Of a stretch of 64,000 nucleotides of DNA, positions 7,305 to 15,058 are shown in pieces; the stretch's first letter is position 1; every line of letters begins with the position of its first letter. The notes beneath the pieces are model-generated. The model searched no databases. It had not been told where the DNA came from and saw nothing but the letters and a program-made list of their open reading frames with translations. Origin of the DNA: JAGVVZ01 sp964372465 (GTDB lineage Archaea; Aenigmatarchaeota; Aenigmatarchaeia; CG10238-14); NCBI GenBank assembly GCA_964372465.1, contig CAYJRA010000001.1:1-64000 (forward strand), read 5' to 3'. The translations under genes were made by a program, and so were the position numbers.

Positions 7305-8969
7305 ATGGGAGACATAATTTTGAAGCATTGTTTGATGAATGCCGTACAACATGAAGGTAAAGCTAATTTACAAGCTGTTCTGAGTAAAATTTTAGGTGAA
7401 AAACCAGAATTGAAAAGTGATATAAAATCTGTGATAACAGAAATTCAAAAAATTTTAAAAGAAGTAAACTCTTGGAATTTAAAAAAACAAAGAACAGAAT
7501 TTGATAAATTGGGAATAATTGAAGAAAAACCACATATCAGAGAAGAAAGAATACTATCTGATCTACCAAATATTAAAGACAAAGTTGTAATGAGAATGGC
7601 CCCATTTCCATCAGGACCGCTTCATATTGGAAATGCAAGAATGGCTATACTAAACGATGAATATGTAAAGAAATACCATGGCAAATTACTCTTAGTTATA
7701 GATGATACAATAGGATCAGAAGAAAAACTGCCCGTATTGGAGGCATATGATATGATAAAGGATGGGCTGGAATGGCTTGGAGTAAAATGGGATAAGACAT
7801 TTTACAAGTCAGACAGACTGGAAATATTTTACGAATATGCAAAAAAAATAATCGAAATGGATGCCGCTTATGTTTGTGAATGTCTTGCAGATGAATTAAG
7901 AAAAAACAGGAACAGTAGCGTAGAATGCAATTGCAGATCTAACGACACAAAAACAAATATTGAAAAATGGCGAATGATGCTAGAAAGAAAATATAAAGAA
8001 GGGCAAGCTGTTGTTAGATTGAAAACCAGTATGAAACATGAGAACCCAGCATTCAGAGACAGAGTGTTATTAAGAATATCAAACAGAAAACACCCTCGCG
8101 TTGGTAACAAATACAAAGTATGGCCTATGTTGGAATTTTCTTGGGCAATAGATGATCATCTCTTGGGGATAACTCACATCATTCGAGGGAAAGATCTAAT
8201 TATAGAAGATATGATGGAAGAATTTATATGGGATTTGATGGGGTGGGAAAAACCCGTATTATTGCACTACGGACTTCTTTCTCTGGAGGGTGCTAAATTA
8301 AGTAAATCCGCATCACAAAAAGCAATTCGTGGTGGGAAATTTGAGGGGTGGGATGATCCAAGAACATGGAGTTTGCAATCATTAAGAAGAAGGGGCATCA
8401 GACCAGAAACAATCAGGAACTTCATATTAAGTTTCGGTATGAGCATGAATGATATAACGGCGCCGGATGATGCATTATACAACGAAAATAGAAAACTCAT
8501 TGAACCTAATTCGAATCGTTATTTCGTAGTTGAAAATCCGGTGGAAATAAAAATCAAAAATGCACCGAAAATTAAATCAGCTGAAGAGCTGTTGCATCCA
8601 GATTTTCCTAAAATAGGTAAAAGAAAAATACCCGTGAATTTAGATAAGATTTTTATTTCGAAAGGTGATTTTGAAAGACTCAAGGGAAAGAATGTGAGAC
8701 TGATGGGATTATTTAATGTGCTGCTAGATAAAAATTCTGAATTCAATGGAAATGAAATAATACAAGATATGCCGAAAATTCAATGGGTTTCTGATAAAAA
8801 TATAGATATAGAAGTTGTAATGGCCGATGGGAGTATTATCAAATGTATTGGAGAGCCCGACATGAAAAAATTAAAGATGGGTGATGTCGTTCAACTAATA
8901 AGAATGTTTTATGCCAGAGTTGATGAGAAAAAGAAAAATTCAATAAAATTGTATTATACGCATAAATGA
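7305..8969 (+). CDS. gltX: Glutamyl-tRNA synthetase, archaeal type
   Basis: A 554-residue class I synthetase that charges glutamate onto tRNA. The ATP-binding HIGH motif is HIGN (107-110) within PSGPLHIGNARMA and the KMSKS equivalent is KLSKSASQ near residue 330. The N-terminal 90-residue helical extension and the C-terminal beta-barrel anticodon domain are features of archaeal/eukaryotic GluRS and GlnRS. In archaea the enzyme is usually non-discriminating and also makes Glu-tRNA-Gln for GatDE amidation; the presence of tRNA-Gln nearby fits, but GatDE is not in the window. A CxC/CxC-like group near residues 190-205 (CECL, CNC) may bind zinc. Confidence 0.95.
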   Translation: MGDIILKHCLMNAVQHEGKANLQAVLSKILGEKPELKSDIKSVITEIQKILKEVNSWNLKKQRTEFDKLGIIEEKPHIREERILSDLPNIKDKVVMRMAPFPSGPLHIGNARMAILNDEYVKKYHGKLLLVIDDTIGSEEKLPVLEAYDMIKDGLEWLGVKWDKTFYKSDRLEIFYEYAKKIIEMDAAYVCECLADELRKNRNSSVECNCRSNDTKTNIEKWRMMLERKYKEGQAVVRLKTSMKHENPAFRDRVLLRISNRKHPRVGNKYKVWPMLEFSWAIDDHLLGITHIIRGKDLIIEDMMEEFIWDLMGWEKPVLLHYGLLSLEGAKLSKSASQKAIRGGKFEGWDDPRTWSLQSLRRRGIRPETIRNFILSFGMSMNDITAPDDALYNENRKLIEPNSNRYFVVENPVEIKIKNAPKIKSAEELLHPDFPKIGKRKIPVNLDKIFISKGDFERLKGKNVRLMGLFNVLLDKNSEFNGNEIIQDMPKIQWVSDKNIDIEVVMADGSIIKCIGEPDMKKLKMGDVVQLIRMFYARVDEKKKNSIKLYYTHK

Positions 8970-8970
8970 A

Positions 8971-10614
8971 TCATCTGAAGCTGAAACTATTCAGAAGATT
9001 TTGAACGTTTCTCTGCGAAGAAGATAAATCCATTCTAACAGCCCTTGTTGTTCCTTGTTGCCTATAAAACGATGTTGATAAATCTCCCAAAAAATTATCT
9101 ATTACTTCCTTTCTGAATCCATCCATTGTTCCCATAAATATTTTTTCAACGGCTGGTTGTCTTCCTTGATCTCTGGCTATTATATAATCTACAGTGGTTT
9201 TCCAAACAACTTCCGGAACATAAAAGTTTTTAGTGCCAGGAACCAAATAACCTTTTCGTGGATCAAATTCGCCACCAGCTTCATTGTATATTGCTTTGCC
9301 TGTATACGTCAGCATAACTGCTAATACTTTCTTTGTCTCTGGTGATATATCAGCTGTTTCGTATCCACCAAGTTTGATGCTTTTATCAAGAATAAGCTCT
9401 GCTAAAGGATGTGCTTCCATTTCAGGAATAAGAGTCAACGGCACCATGGATTTTGTTTTGCCGTTGTAAACCCAAATATCATTCTGGATAGCAACTGACT
9501 GTACAACATAAGACAAAACATCTGGATTAGTTATACCAAACTCTTTTTGAACATTAGCAATACTTGTACTTAATGGCTGATTTGGTGTTTTGAGAATTTG
9601 TGCAGCCCTGTCTCGTTTTTGTTTAGAAGAGAATTCTTTAGCCTGTTTATAAGCCTCTTCTGTTACATCTGATCCCAATCTTCTTCTGAATATATTATAA
9701 ACTCTTTCTGTCTCTCTTTGTGAGGATGATTGAGACGAATTTAAAGCATCCCTAAAATAAGAAAAGGCATATGCAAATCTAATATCTTTTGGAACTTCTT
9801 CTTGTGTTAAACTACCATCGATTGAAATTTCAAAATTTTGAAATTCAACATCTTGTATATTCGTGGGTTTTCCATCAGGACCTGTATGGTTTGAGTGATG
9901 AATTATAAAATTCAAACGTCCATCCTTATCTGTATCGACCATATTTAATGTTCCATAAAATTTTCTTTCATATAAAAGATCAAATGGCCAATCAATGTCG
10001 CCCCTATACACTCTAACAAAACTGCTATAAGCTGTTATATTTTTACCAGAAAGATCATGACCTTCTATTACTAGTTCGTAACTTCCATTACCATCCAAAT
10101 CAACAGCATGAGCATTATGATATGATTTTGGTAAATCGATCGTCCTTGTGGGTTTTTGTGATATTTGACCGTTCCCCTGTCCAGAAAAAATATAGACTTT
10201 AGAATCATCCAAAAGAGCTTCAGCCCATAAGCCCAAATTAAACTTCTCATAACGCGTATGTGTAGAGACGATCAAATCTTCTTTATTATCGCCGTCTATG
10301 TCAACAACCACACCGTGTGGTATCAATTCTGTTCTTTTATGCCGTCTATCACTAAATCCGTCTACATTGTATATTCGATAATTTTCAAGAGGTTTCACTT
10401 GGGGATAAAGTCTTAACAATGTGTCTCTGGCCTGTTTACCACTGTATACCACGGGTGGCTTTGAGTTATAGATTTGCTGTATATTTTGGCTTAAAGACAG
10501 AGGATTGGAGCTTACATTTGAATAAAGGGATAGTAAAAGCGCTATGGTTGATATCAATTTATGTGAAGTCAAACCACCCATAAAATCTGATATGCTTCCC
10601 AAAATGTCTACCAT
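8971..10614 (-). CDS. Secreted FG-GAP/VCBS-repeat protein
   Basis: A 547-residue protein with a hydrophobic N-terminal segment (LISTIALLLSLYSNVSS, about residues 19-35) that looks like a signal peptide or anchor. It then has several acidic calcium-loop motifs of the FG-GAP/VCBS beta-propeller type: DIDGDNKEDLI, DLDGNGSYELV and DTDKDGRLNFI. The second half is helical and unfamiliar, with glutamine- and serine-rich stretches (NSSQSSSQRETE). Such propellers are found in surface adhesins or enzyme scaffolds. Its stop lies two bases from the gltX stop, so the genes converge. Likely extracellular; substrate unknown. Confidence 0.7.
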   Translation of the reverse strand: MVDILGSISDFMGGLTSHKLISTIALLLSLYSNVSSNPLSLSQNIQQIYNSKPPVVYSGKQARDTLLRLYPQVKPLENYRIYNVDGFSDRRHKRTELIPHGVVVDIDGDNKEDLIVSTHTRYEKFNLGLWAEALLDDSKVYIFSGQGNGQISQKPTRTIDLPKSYHNAHAVDLDGNGSYELVIEGHDLSGKNITAYSSFVRVYRGDIDWPFDLLYERKFYGTLNMVDTDKDGRLNFIIHHSNHTGPDGKPTNIQDVEFQNFEISIDGSLTQEEVPKDIRFAYAFSYFRDALNSSQSSSQRETERVYNIFRRRLGSDVTEEAYKQAKEFSSKQKRDRAAQILKTPNQPLSTSIANVQKEFGITNPDVLSYVVQSVAIQNDIWVYNGKTKSMVPLTLIPEMEAHPLAELILDKSIKLGGYETADISPETKKVLAVMLTYTGKAIYNEAGGEFDPRKGYLVPGTKNFYVPEVVWKTTVDYIIARDQGRQPAVEKIFMGTMDGFRKEVIDNFLGDLSTSFYRQQGTTRAVRMDLSSSQRNVQNLLNSFSFR

Positions 10615-10661
10615 TCTCTCATAATAAATTGTTGTTTCATGAAATTAAACTTAATTAAAAA

Positions 10662-10735
10662 AGCTAAGTTTTATAAGTTTTTAATAGCTAAGTTGATTAT
10701 CGAATATGTAGGAAATTGATCCAATTTGGAGGTGA
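10662..10735 (+). promoter_or_regulatory. Promoter and ribosome binding site of the L7Ae operon
   Basis: A TATA box TTTTATAAG (about 10669-10678) is flanked by two exact copies of AGCTAAGTT at 10662-10670 and 10686-10694. A strong Shine-Dalgarno sequence GGAGGTGA (10728-10735) ends six bases before ATG 10742, so this transcript is leadered, unlike many others here. Confidence 0.6.
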
Positions 10736-10741
10736 AATTGA

Positions 10742-11101
10742 ATGACTAAATTCAGTGTACCGAAGGAGATCTCAGATAAGGCAATCCAAGCATTAGAAAT
10801 AGCTAGAAACACGGGTAAAATAAGAAAAGGGACAAACGAAACGACAAAAACGGTAGAAAGAGGTATCGCCAAGTTAGTTTTATTGGCAGAAGATGTACAA
10901 CCACAGGAAATAATTATGCATCTACCCGTTTTATGTGATGAAAAAAAATCTCCCTATCTTTTCGTTCATTCCAAAGAAGAGTTGGGAAGAGCTACAGGAA
11001 TTAACGTTCCAACAGCAGCTGCATGCATTGTCGAAGCAGGTGAAGCAAAAGACCTCGTAAATGAAATAATTGAAAAAGTAAAGGTTCTAAGAAGAGGTTG
11101 A
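10742..11101 (+). CDS. rpl7ae: Ribosomal protein L7Ae (kink-turn binding)
   Basis: A 119-residue L7Ae/eL8 protein. It binds kink-turn RNA in 23S rRNA, box C/D and H/ACA guide RNAs and archaeal RNase P. Recognisable segments are GKIRKGTNETTKTVERGIAK (RNA contact loop), LVLLAEDVQPQEII, HLPVLCDEK and LGRATGINVPTAAACIVEAG. Length is normal. It heads an operon with eS28 and eL24, a conserved archaeal arrangement, and has the strongest ribosome binding site seen in the window. Confidence 0.97.
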   Translation: MTKFSVPKEISDKAIQALEIARNTGKIRKGTNETTKTVERGIAKLVLLAEDVQPQEIIMHLPVLCDEKKSPYLFVHSKEELGRATGINVPTAAACIVEAGEAKDLVNEIIEKVKVLRRG

Positions 11102-11105
11102 TTCA

Positions 11106-11318
11106 ATGGGAATGAACGAGGCCGTACCTGCAGAAGTATTGGAATTACTAGGCAGAACAGGAGTGAGGGGAGTCATGCAAGTCAGATGCAGGGTTATTGA
11201 TGGTCCAGACAAAGGCAAAATATTGACAAGAAATGTCTTTGGTCCAATCAGAGTAAAGGATGTTTTGATGCTTAGAGAAACCGAAATGGAAAACGCTGGT
11301 AGAATGGAGAGGAAATAA
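11106..11318 (+). CDS. rps28e: Ribosomal protein eS28
   Basis: A 70-residue small-subunit protein with the family signature LGRTGVRGVMQVRCRVIDG and the C-terminal LRETEMENAGRM. It begins four bases after L7Ae and its stop codon immediately precedes the eL24 start, as in the conserved archaeal L7Ae-S28e-L24e operon. No oddities. Confidence 0.97.
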   Translation: MGMNEAVPAEVLELLGRTGVRGVMQVRCRVIDGPDKGKILTRNVFGPIRVKDVLMLRETEMENAGRMERK

Positions 11319-11492
11319 ATGAGCAAATGCTCTTTTTGCGGTGAGAAATTAGGTACGAGTGAAGGTAAGATGTATGTTCTGAAGTCAAACATTGTTAAAT
11401 ATTTCTGTAATAGCAAATGCGAAAAAAACTGGTATATGGGAAGAGATCCTAAAAAGTTAAAATGGACAAAGACCTCTAGAGAAGAGAAATAA
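11319..11492 (+). CDS. rpl24e: Ribosomal protein eL24 (57 aa)
   Basis: A 57-residue zinc-ribbon protein: MSKCSFCGEKLGTSEGKMYV, then YFCNSKCEKNW and WTKTSREEK. Cysteines 4, 7, 30 and 34 (CxxC...CxxxC) bind zinc. The ATG at 11319 directly follows the TAA of eS28, so translation is coupled. In other archaea the next genes are often ndk and infB; here the operon ends and tRNA-Ala follows after 56 bases. Confidence 0.95.
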   Translation: MSKCSFCGEKLGTSEGKMYVLKSNIVKYFCNSKCEKNWYMGRDPKKLKWTKTSREEK

Positions 11493-11548
11493 TTCTAATA
11501 AATTTAGTTAAGATTAAGAAAACATAGTATTATTTTAGTACTATAATT

Positions 11549-11631
11549 GGGCCAGTAGATCAACGGTAGATCGCTTCCTCGGCATTATAACGAAATGGAA
11601 GAGGCTTAGGGTTCAAATCCCTACTGGTCCA
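11549..11631 (+). tRNA. tRNA-Ala(GGC) with a 37/38 intron and C33
   Basis: The acceptor GGGCCAG (11549-11555) pairs with CTGGTCC (11624-11630), and the third pair is G-U, the alanine identity element. The D-stem is GATC/GATC, anticodon stem CTTCC/GGAAG and T-arm TAGGG/TTCAAAT/CCCTA. An 11-nt intron (11585-11595) follows A37; excision gives the loop TCGGCAT with anticodon GGC at 11581-11583. The central helix of the splice motif is only three pairs (TCG/CGA). Position 33 is C (11580) instead of the nearly universal U. Confidence 0.85.
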
Positions 11632-11724
11632 TTCAAAAATAAGTAGTATATGTAAAATTGGTGCTTCCGGTTTTAGCATCTAACAAAATCTACAAAACCC
11701 CGAAATTCAATAAAAACCTGTACA

Positions 11725-11976
11725 CTATTCGCACATGCATCCGTGTGCTGGACAATTGCCGTGAGACATATATTTTACAAACTTACCCACTACTAACAAC
11801 AATAAACCAAAGAAATACAGTGGCAAAACTGTCATATATGCATTCCAACCTTCACCTAATTGGGTTCTTATGCCACCCATAACAACGAACAAACCAAGTG
11901 ACATCAGCACTAAACCTACTAAAAGATGCAATGGACTGCATGTACATTTTCCTTTTCCGCTTCCTGATTTTAACAT
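11725..11976 (-). CDS. Small membrane protein with cysteine-rich ends (83 aa)
   Basis: An 83-residue protein with two predicted transmembrane helices (LLVGLVLMSLGLFVVMGGI and VLPLYFFGLLLLVVGKFV). It has cysteines at both ends (KCTCSPLH and NCPAHGCMC), which could bind metal or form disulfides on the same membrane side. No family recognised. The ATG at 11976 has no strong ribosome binding site. It is alone between tRNA-Ala and the uS13 operon. Some similar small two-helix proteins occur in compact archaeal genomes, but I cannot name it. Confidence 0.6.
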   Translation of the reverse strand: MLKSGSGKGKCTCSPLHLLVGLVLMSLGLFVVMGGIRTQLGEGWNAYMTVLPLYFFGLLLLVVGKFVKYMSHGNCPAHGCMCE

Positions 11977-12029
11977 ACAGATATATTAGTTTAATAGGAG
12001 ATAAAATTATTCTTAAACGACAGAACTAA

Positions 12030-12040
12030 ATCTTTAAAAA
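12030..12040 (+). promoter_or_regulatory. TATA element of the uS13 operon
   Basis: ATCTTTAAAAA lies about 35 bases before ATG 12070, giving a leader of around ten bases that contains a short GTGA ribosome binding site. Confidence 0.45.
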
Positions 12041-12069
12041 CATTAGGCTCGAATTAAATGTGAGATTAA

Positions 12070-12564
12070 ATGGCTAGGCAAGAGCAAAAACAAGAAAATT
12101 TAAGAGGTATAGTCAGAATTGCCGGTACCGATATTAAGGGTGAAAAAAAATTATTTGTATCTCTACAAAGAATCAAAGGAATAAGCCATTATATGGCCGA
12201 TGCCATTTGTAGAATTCATAATTTCGATAGAGGCAGAAGAGTCGGAACTTTAACTAACGATGAAGTGAAACTTATTGAAGAGACCATGAACAATCCTATG
12301 AAGTATAATGTTCCAAAATGGGCTGTTAACAGACAAAAAGACCCAGAAACGGGAGTTGATCATCATCTTATGGGTCCTAATCTATTATTCACCCATAAGC
12401 AGGATATCAGAAGAATGATGGATCTAAGAAATTATAAGGGAGTCAGACACGGTCTCGGTCTCCCAGTAAGAGGACAGAGAACCAGAAGCTCGTTTAGAAA
12501 AGGCAAGAGCGTAGGCGTTATTAAAAAGAAACAAATGCCCGCAACAGCTAAAGCCAAGAAGTGA
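12070..12564 (+). CDS. rps13: Ribosomal protein uS13
   Basis: A 164-residue protein at the head of the small-subunit assembly and contacts to the large subunit. It shows the archaeal form: GIVRIAGTDIKGEKKLFVSL, the helix-hairpin region IKGISHYMADAICR, DLRNYKGVRHGLGLPVRGQR and the final RTRSSFRKG. The Lys-rich C-terminal tail (KKKQMPATAKAKK) is common in archaeal homologues. It starts the uS13-uS4-uS11-rpoD run, the usual archaeal gene order. Confidence 0.97.
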   Translation: MARQEQKQENLRGIVRIAGTDIKGEKKLFVSLQRIKGISHYMADAICRIHNFDRGRRVGTLTNDEVKLIEETMNNPMKYNVPKWAVNRQKDPETGVDHHLMGPNLLFTHKQDIRRMMDLRNYKGVRHGLGLPVRGQRTRSSFRKGKSVGVIKKKQMPATAKAKK

Positions 12565-12568
12565 TTGA

Positions 12569-13057
12569 GTGAGAAAACTAAAAAACATACTGAGAAAGCC
12601 AAAAAGGCCTTGGGATAAAGAAAGAATTGAGCAAGAAAAAAAGTTATTGAAGGCATATGGATTAAGAAGAAAGGGTGAAATCTGGAAAACACAATCCATT
12701 CTCAGAGCCTTTAGAAGAAAGGCTAGAAATTTATCTGCTAAAAGAAATGAAAGTGAGGAAAAAAGACTATTGGATAAACTACAAAGATTAGGTGTTTTTG
12801 AAAAAAAGGCAACGCTCACTGATGTTCTTAGTTTAACAACTGAAAATCTACTGGAAAGAAGATTACAAACATTGATTTTCAGAAAAGGTCTTTCTAATAC
12901 AATAAAACATGCGAGACAGCTCATAACACACGGCCATGTTTTCATAAATGATAAAAAGGCGCCACATCCTGGATTCATGGTTACAAAAGAATTGGAAAAT
13001 AAAATTTCAACAAGAATAGAAACCCAAAGAGGACAAGAGGTAGCTGAAAATGGTTGA
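12569..13057 (+). CDS. rps4: Ribosomal protein uS4
   Basis: A 162-residue primary 16S rRNA binding protein. RPWDKERIEQEKKLLKAYGL is the archaeal N-terminus, followed by the S4 RNA-binding domain (ERRLQTLIFRKGLSNTIKHA, ARQLITHGHVFIND). It begins with GTG four bases after uS13 and overlaps uS11 by eight bases, so the genes are translationally coupled. Confidence 0.97.
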   Translation: MRKLKNILRKPKRPWDKERIEQEKKLLKAYGLRRKGEIWKTQSILRAFRRKARNLSAKRNESEEKRLLDKLQRLGVFEKKATLTDVLSLTTENLLERRLQTLIFRKGLSNTIKHARQLITHGHVFINDKKAPHPGFMVTKELENKISTRIETQRGQEVAENG

Positions 13058-13499
13058 GAAAAAACAACCAATAAAAAAGGAGAAACCAAAGAGGTTTGAA
13101 ATCAGAACTATCAAAGAAGGCACTTGGGGTATTGCTAATATTTTTTCAACAGTCAATAATACAATTATCCACATAACAGATATTACGGGATCTGAAACAA
13201 TAGCAAAATGTTCGGGCGGCATAATAACAAATAAAGACAGGGACCAAGGTGGTCCATTTCCAGCAATGCAGGCAGCAACAAGAGCAGCACAAGAAGCAAT
13301 TGGGAAAGGGATTATAGGTGTAAATATTAGAGTAAGAGGAAAGGGCGGTCATCACAAAAGAGCACCTGGACCAGGAGCTCAACCAGCAATTAGAGCATTG
13401 GCTAGAAGTGGTTTAAGAATAGGATTGATTGAAGATATAACCCCAATTCCAAGCGACGTAACAAAAAGGCCTGGTGGTAGAAGAGGAAGAAGGGTTTAA
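13050..13499 (+). CDS. rps11: Ribosomal protein uS11
   Basis: A 149-residue platform protein. A Lys-rich N-terminal extension precedes the conserved core: WGIANIFSTVNNTIIHITDI, AMQAATRAAQEA, VRGKGGHHKRAPGPGAQ and the C-terminal DVTKRPGGRRGRRV. It overlaps uS4 by eight bases and is followed 33 bases later by rpoD, as in most archaea. Confidence 0.97.
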   Translation: MVEKKQPIKKEKPKRFEIRTIKEGTWGIANIFSTVNNTIIHITDITGSETIAKCSGGIITNKDRDQGGPFPAMQAATRAAQEAIGKGIIGVNIRVRGKGGHHKRAPGPGAQPAIRALARSGLRIGLIEDITPIPSDVTKRPGGRRGRRV

Positions 13500-13532
13500 T
13501 CATAAAATTGAATAATATTTTAAGGTGAGCAT

Positions 13533-14150
13533 TTGAAAGTAAAAGTTTTGGAAACAAAAAAGGAAAAGATCAAATTTGTTATTTCAGACATATCATCTGG
13601 GTTGGCCGGTGAGTTGAGAAGAATAATAATGTCTGAGGTTCCAACTATGGCCGTTGAATGGGTAAATTTTACTAAAAATGATTCTTTACTATGGGACGAA
13701 ATTGTTGCTCATAGAATTGGCTTAATACCGTTGACGTTTGATTCGGAATTTTATTCATTGAAAAACGATTGCAAATGTAAAGGTAAAGGATGCTCACATT
13801 GTGAAGTTACCCTAGTTCTGAAAAAGAAGGGGCCGTGTGTTGTTTACTCCGGGGATTTCAAATCCACTGACAAAAAAGTAGTGCCTATTTACGACAAAAT
13901 CCCAATTGTTGAACTAAACGAAGATCAGGAATTGGAACTAGAAGCTGTGGCACAATTGGGTGTTGGTAAAGAGCATGCAAAATGGCAAGCTGCTGTAATA
14001 GGATACAAAACAGATGAAAAAAAGGAGAATTTTACATTCAATTTAGAAACTGCTTGCGGATTAAAACCAGGAGAAATATTAAAAAAATCAGTAGAAATTT
14101 TAGAAGATAAATTAGATGGGTTTTCTAAGGCGCTGTCTGATCTAAAGTAA
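13533..14150 (+). CDS. rpoD: RNA polymerase subunit D (Rpo3)
   Basis: A 205-residue homologue of bacterial alpha and eukaryotic Rpb3; with subunit L it nucleates RNA polymerase assembly. The dimerisation part is seen in GLAGELRRIIMSEVPTMAVE and AHRIGLIPL. The insertion domain has four cysteines, C80, C82, C87 and C90 (DCKCKGKGCSHC), suggesting an iron-sulfur or zinc site as in other archaeal D subunits, but the domain is short compared with Sulfolobus-type D (smaller than 265 residues). Start is TTG, with GGTGA upstream. The usual followers (eL18, uL13, uS9, rpoN) are absent; tRNA-Leu comes next. Confidence 0.95.
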   Translation: MKVKVLETKKEKIKFVISDISSGLAGELRRIIMSEVPTMAVEWVNFTKNDSLLWDEIVAHRIGLIPLTFDSEFYSLKNDCKCKGKGCSHCEVTLVLKKKGPCVVYSGDFKSTDKKVVPIYDKIPIVELNEDQELELEAVAQLGVGKEHAKWQAAVIGYKTDEKKENFTFNLETACGLKPGEILKKSVEILEDKLDGFSKALSDLK

Positions 14151-14185
14151 TATTTTAAACTCTAATACTACTTATTATTTGACAT

Positions 14186-14303
14186 GCGGGAGTTGCCAAG
14201 CCTGGCCAACGGCGCAGGACTGGTTGTTCAGTGTGAGACTTAAGTTGGTTATAGGATATCCTGTCCTTTAGTAGGTTCGCAGGTTCGAATCCTGCCTCCC
14301 GCA
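14186..14303 (+). tRNA. tRNA-Leu(UAA) with two introns and a 7-nt internal exon
   Basis: The acceptor GCGGGAG pairs with CTCCCGC (14296-14302), A73 follows, and there is a long variable arm (CCTTTAGTAGG) and T-arm GCAGG/TTCGAAT/CCTGC. Two introns flank the anticodon. Intron 1 (14219-14237, 19 nt, position 30/31) has central helix CGCA/TGTG and bulges GG^A and AG^A. Intron 2 (14245-14257, 13 nt, position 37/38) has central helix CTTA/TAGG and bulges AG^T and AT^A. Splicing yields CAGGA-CTTAAGA-TCCTG with anticodon TAA (14241-14243). The middle exon is only seven bases. A single-intron reading gives anticodon GGA, which is not leucine. Confidence 0.85.
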
Positions 14304-14338
14304 CTAATAAGCACAATAATTGAAACAAAAAAATAAAA

Positions 14339-14524
14339 TTATTTCAAATTTTCCTTTATCCTTTCTAATTCTACAAATAATCTTTCGAATTTTGTTTCAA
14401 TCAAATCCACCAAATCCTCATGGGTTATGTGTTTCATGTGTTCAGTTGGTAACCTATGCTCGTGTGGATGGGGTCTTGGACGTTCACTTTCGTATTCCAA
14501 TATTCTTTCATGCGGTAATGACAT
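14339..14524 (-). CDS. Small histidine-rich coiled-coil protein (61 aa)
   Basis: The first half is rich in His, Pro and Glu (RPRPHPHEHRLPTEHMKH; eight His in 61 residues) and the second half is a coiled-coil (EDLVDLIETKFERLFVELER). The His cluster suggests metal binding, which is inference. A strong ribosome binding site GGAGGTGA (14529-14536) sits four bases before the ATG and a TATA box (about 14571-14579) lies upstream. Between them is a perfect dyad shared with the divergent ArsR-type gene, whose own C-terminus also has HP-PHE residues followed by a coiled-coil. A partner or regulated target of that regulator is likely. Confidence 0.7.
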   Translation of the reverse strand: MSLPHERILEYESERPRPHPHEHRLPTEHMKHITHEDLVDLIETKFERLFVELERIKENLK

Positions 14525-14541
14525 TTTCTCACCTCCATTCG

Positions 14542-14565
14542 AGTTTCATATAGTATTATGAAACT
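14542..14565. promoter_or_regulatory. 24-bp dyad operator between the His-rich and ArsR-type genes
   Basis: AGTTTCATA (14542-14550) and TATGAAACT (14557-14565) are perfect nine-base inverted arms around a six-base spacer. The dyad lies between the TATA box and ribosome binding site of the minus-strand His-rich gene, over its likely transcription start, and upstream of the ArsR-type gene. This is a typical repressor position and size for a dimeric winged-helix protein. Confidence 0.65.
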
Positions 14566-14638
14566 TAAACTATTTATATCTTTCTACTTTTCTATAATAG
14601 TCGAAAACTTTAATAATTCAGTTAGCATAGATTACTGT

Positions 14639-15001
14639 ATGAGACCAGATATTGTACATAAGGCCTTAGGAAATGAAATAAGACAAAAAATACTTTTAAG
14701 CATTGCCAATAAGGACAAATATCTATCTGAGATAGCTAATGAAATAAATCTTGCGCCGCAAACAGCAGATTTTCATTTAAACATACTTGCAGAAATAGGA
14801 CTTATCGATTTCAATTGGCAGGAGGGAAAAAAATATTATCATCTTAAGGATAAGAAAATACTAGAATTTTTACGTGAAAGGAAACCAATACCAGCAAAAT
14901 TCCATCCGAAGCCACCGCATGAAGTGGTTTTGGAAGAATTGGAAAACATAAATAAAAGGCTTGATGTTATAGAAAAAAAATTAGATGAATTGAAGAAATA
15001 A
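14639..15001 (+). CDS. ArsR-type winged-helix regulator with coiled-coil tail
   Basis: A 120-residue protein: helix-turn-helix (GNEIRQKILLSIANKDKYLS, then EIANEINLAPQTADFHLNIL) and wing (EGKKYYHLKDKK), then a Pro/His linker (FHPKPPHE) and a coiled-coil (ELENINKRLDVIEKKLDEL). No cysteine metal site typical of ArsR is present; the His residues of the linker might serve. ATG 14639 is chosen because the winged-helix starts there and TTTAATAAT lies about 26 bases upstream, giving a leaderless message; a longer reading from 14558 is unlikely. It probably controls itself and the His-rich gene through the dyad. Confidence 0.8.
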   Translation: MRPDIVHKALGNEIRQKILLSIANKDKYLSEIANEINLAPQTADFHLNILAEIGLIDFNWQEGKKYYHLKDKKILEFLRERKPIPAKFHPKPPHEVVLEELENINKRLDVIEKKLDELKK

Positions 15002-15058
15002 CTATTTTGAGTAAATAAAGATATTAATCAAAGAAAAATAGCAAATTAATTTATTGTT

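Noticed and set aside
12424..13089. 221-codon minus-strand frame across uS13, uS4 and uS11
   Set aside because: Antisense shadow of three conserved ribosomal genes; no promoter or start signal and unnatural composition.
14186..14303. tRNA-Ser(GGA) reading from a single 32-nt intron
   Set aside because: D-arm, variable arm and A73 are of the leucine type, the same variable arm is found in tRNA-Leu(CAG), and both two-intron splice motifs have perfect central helices.
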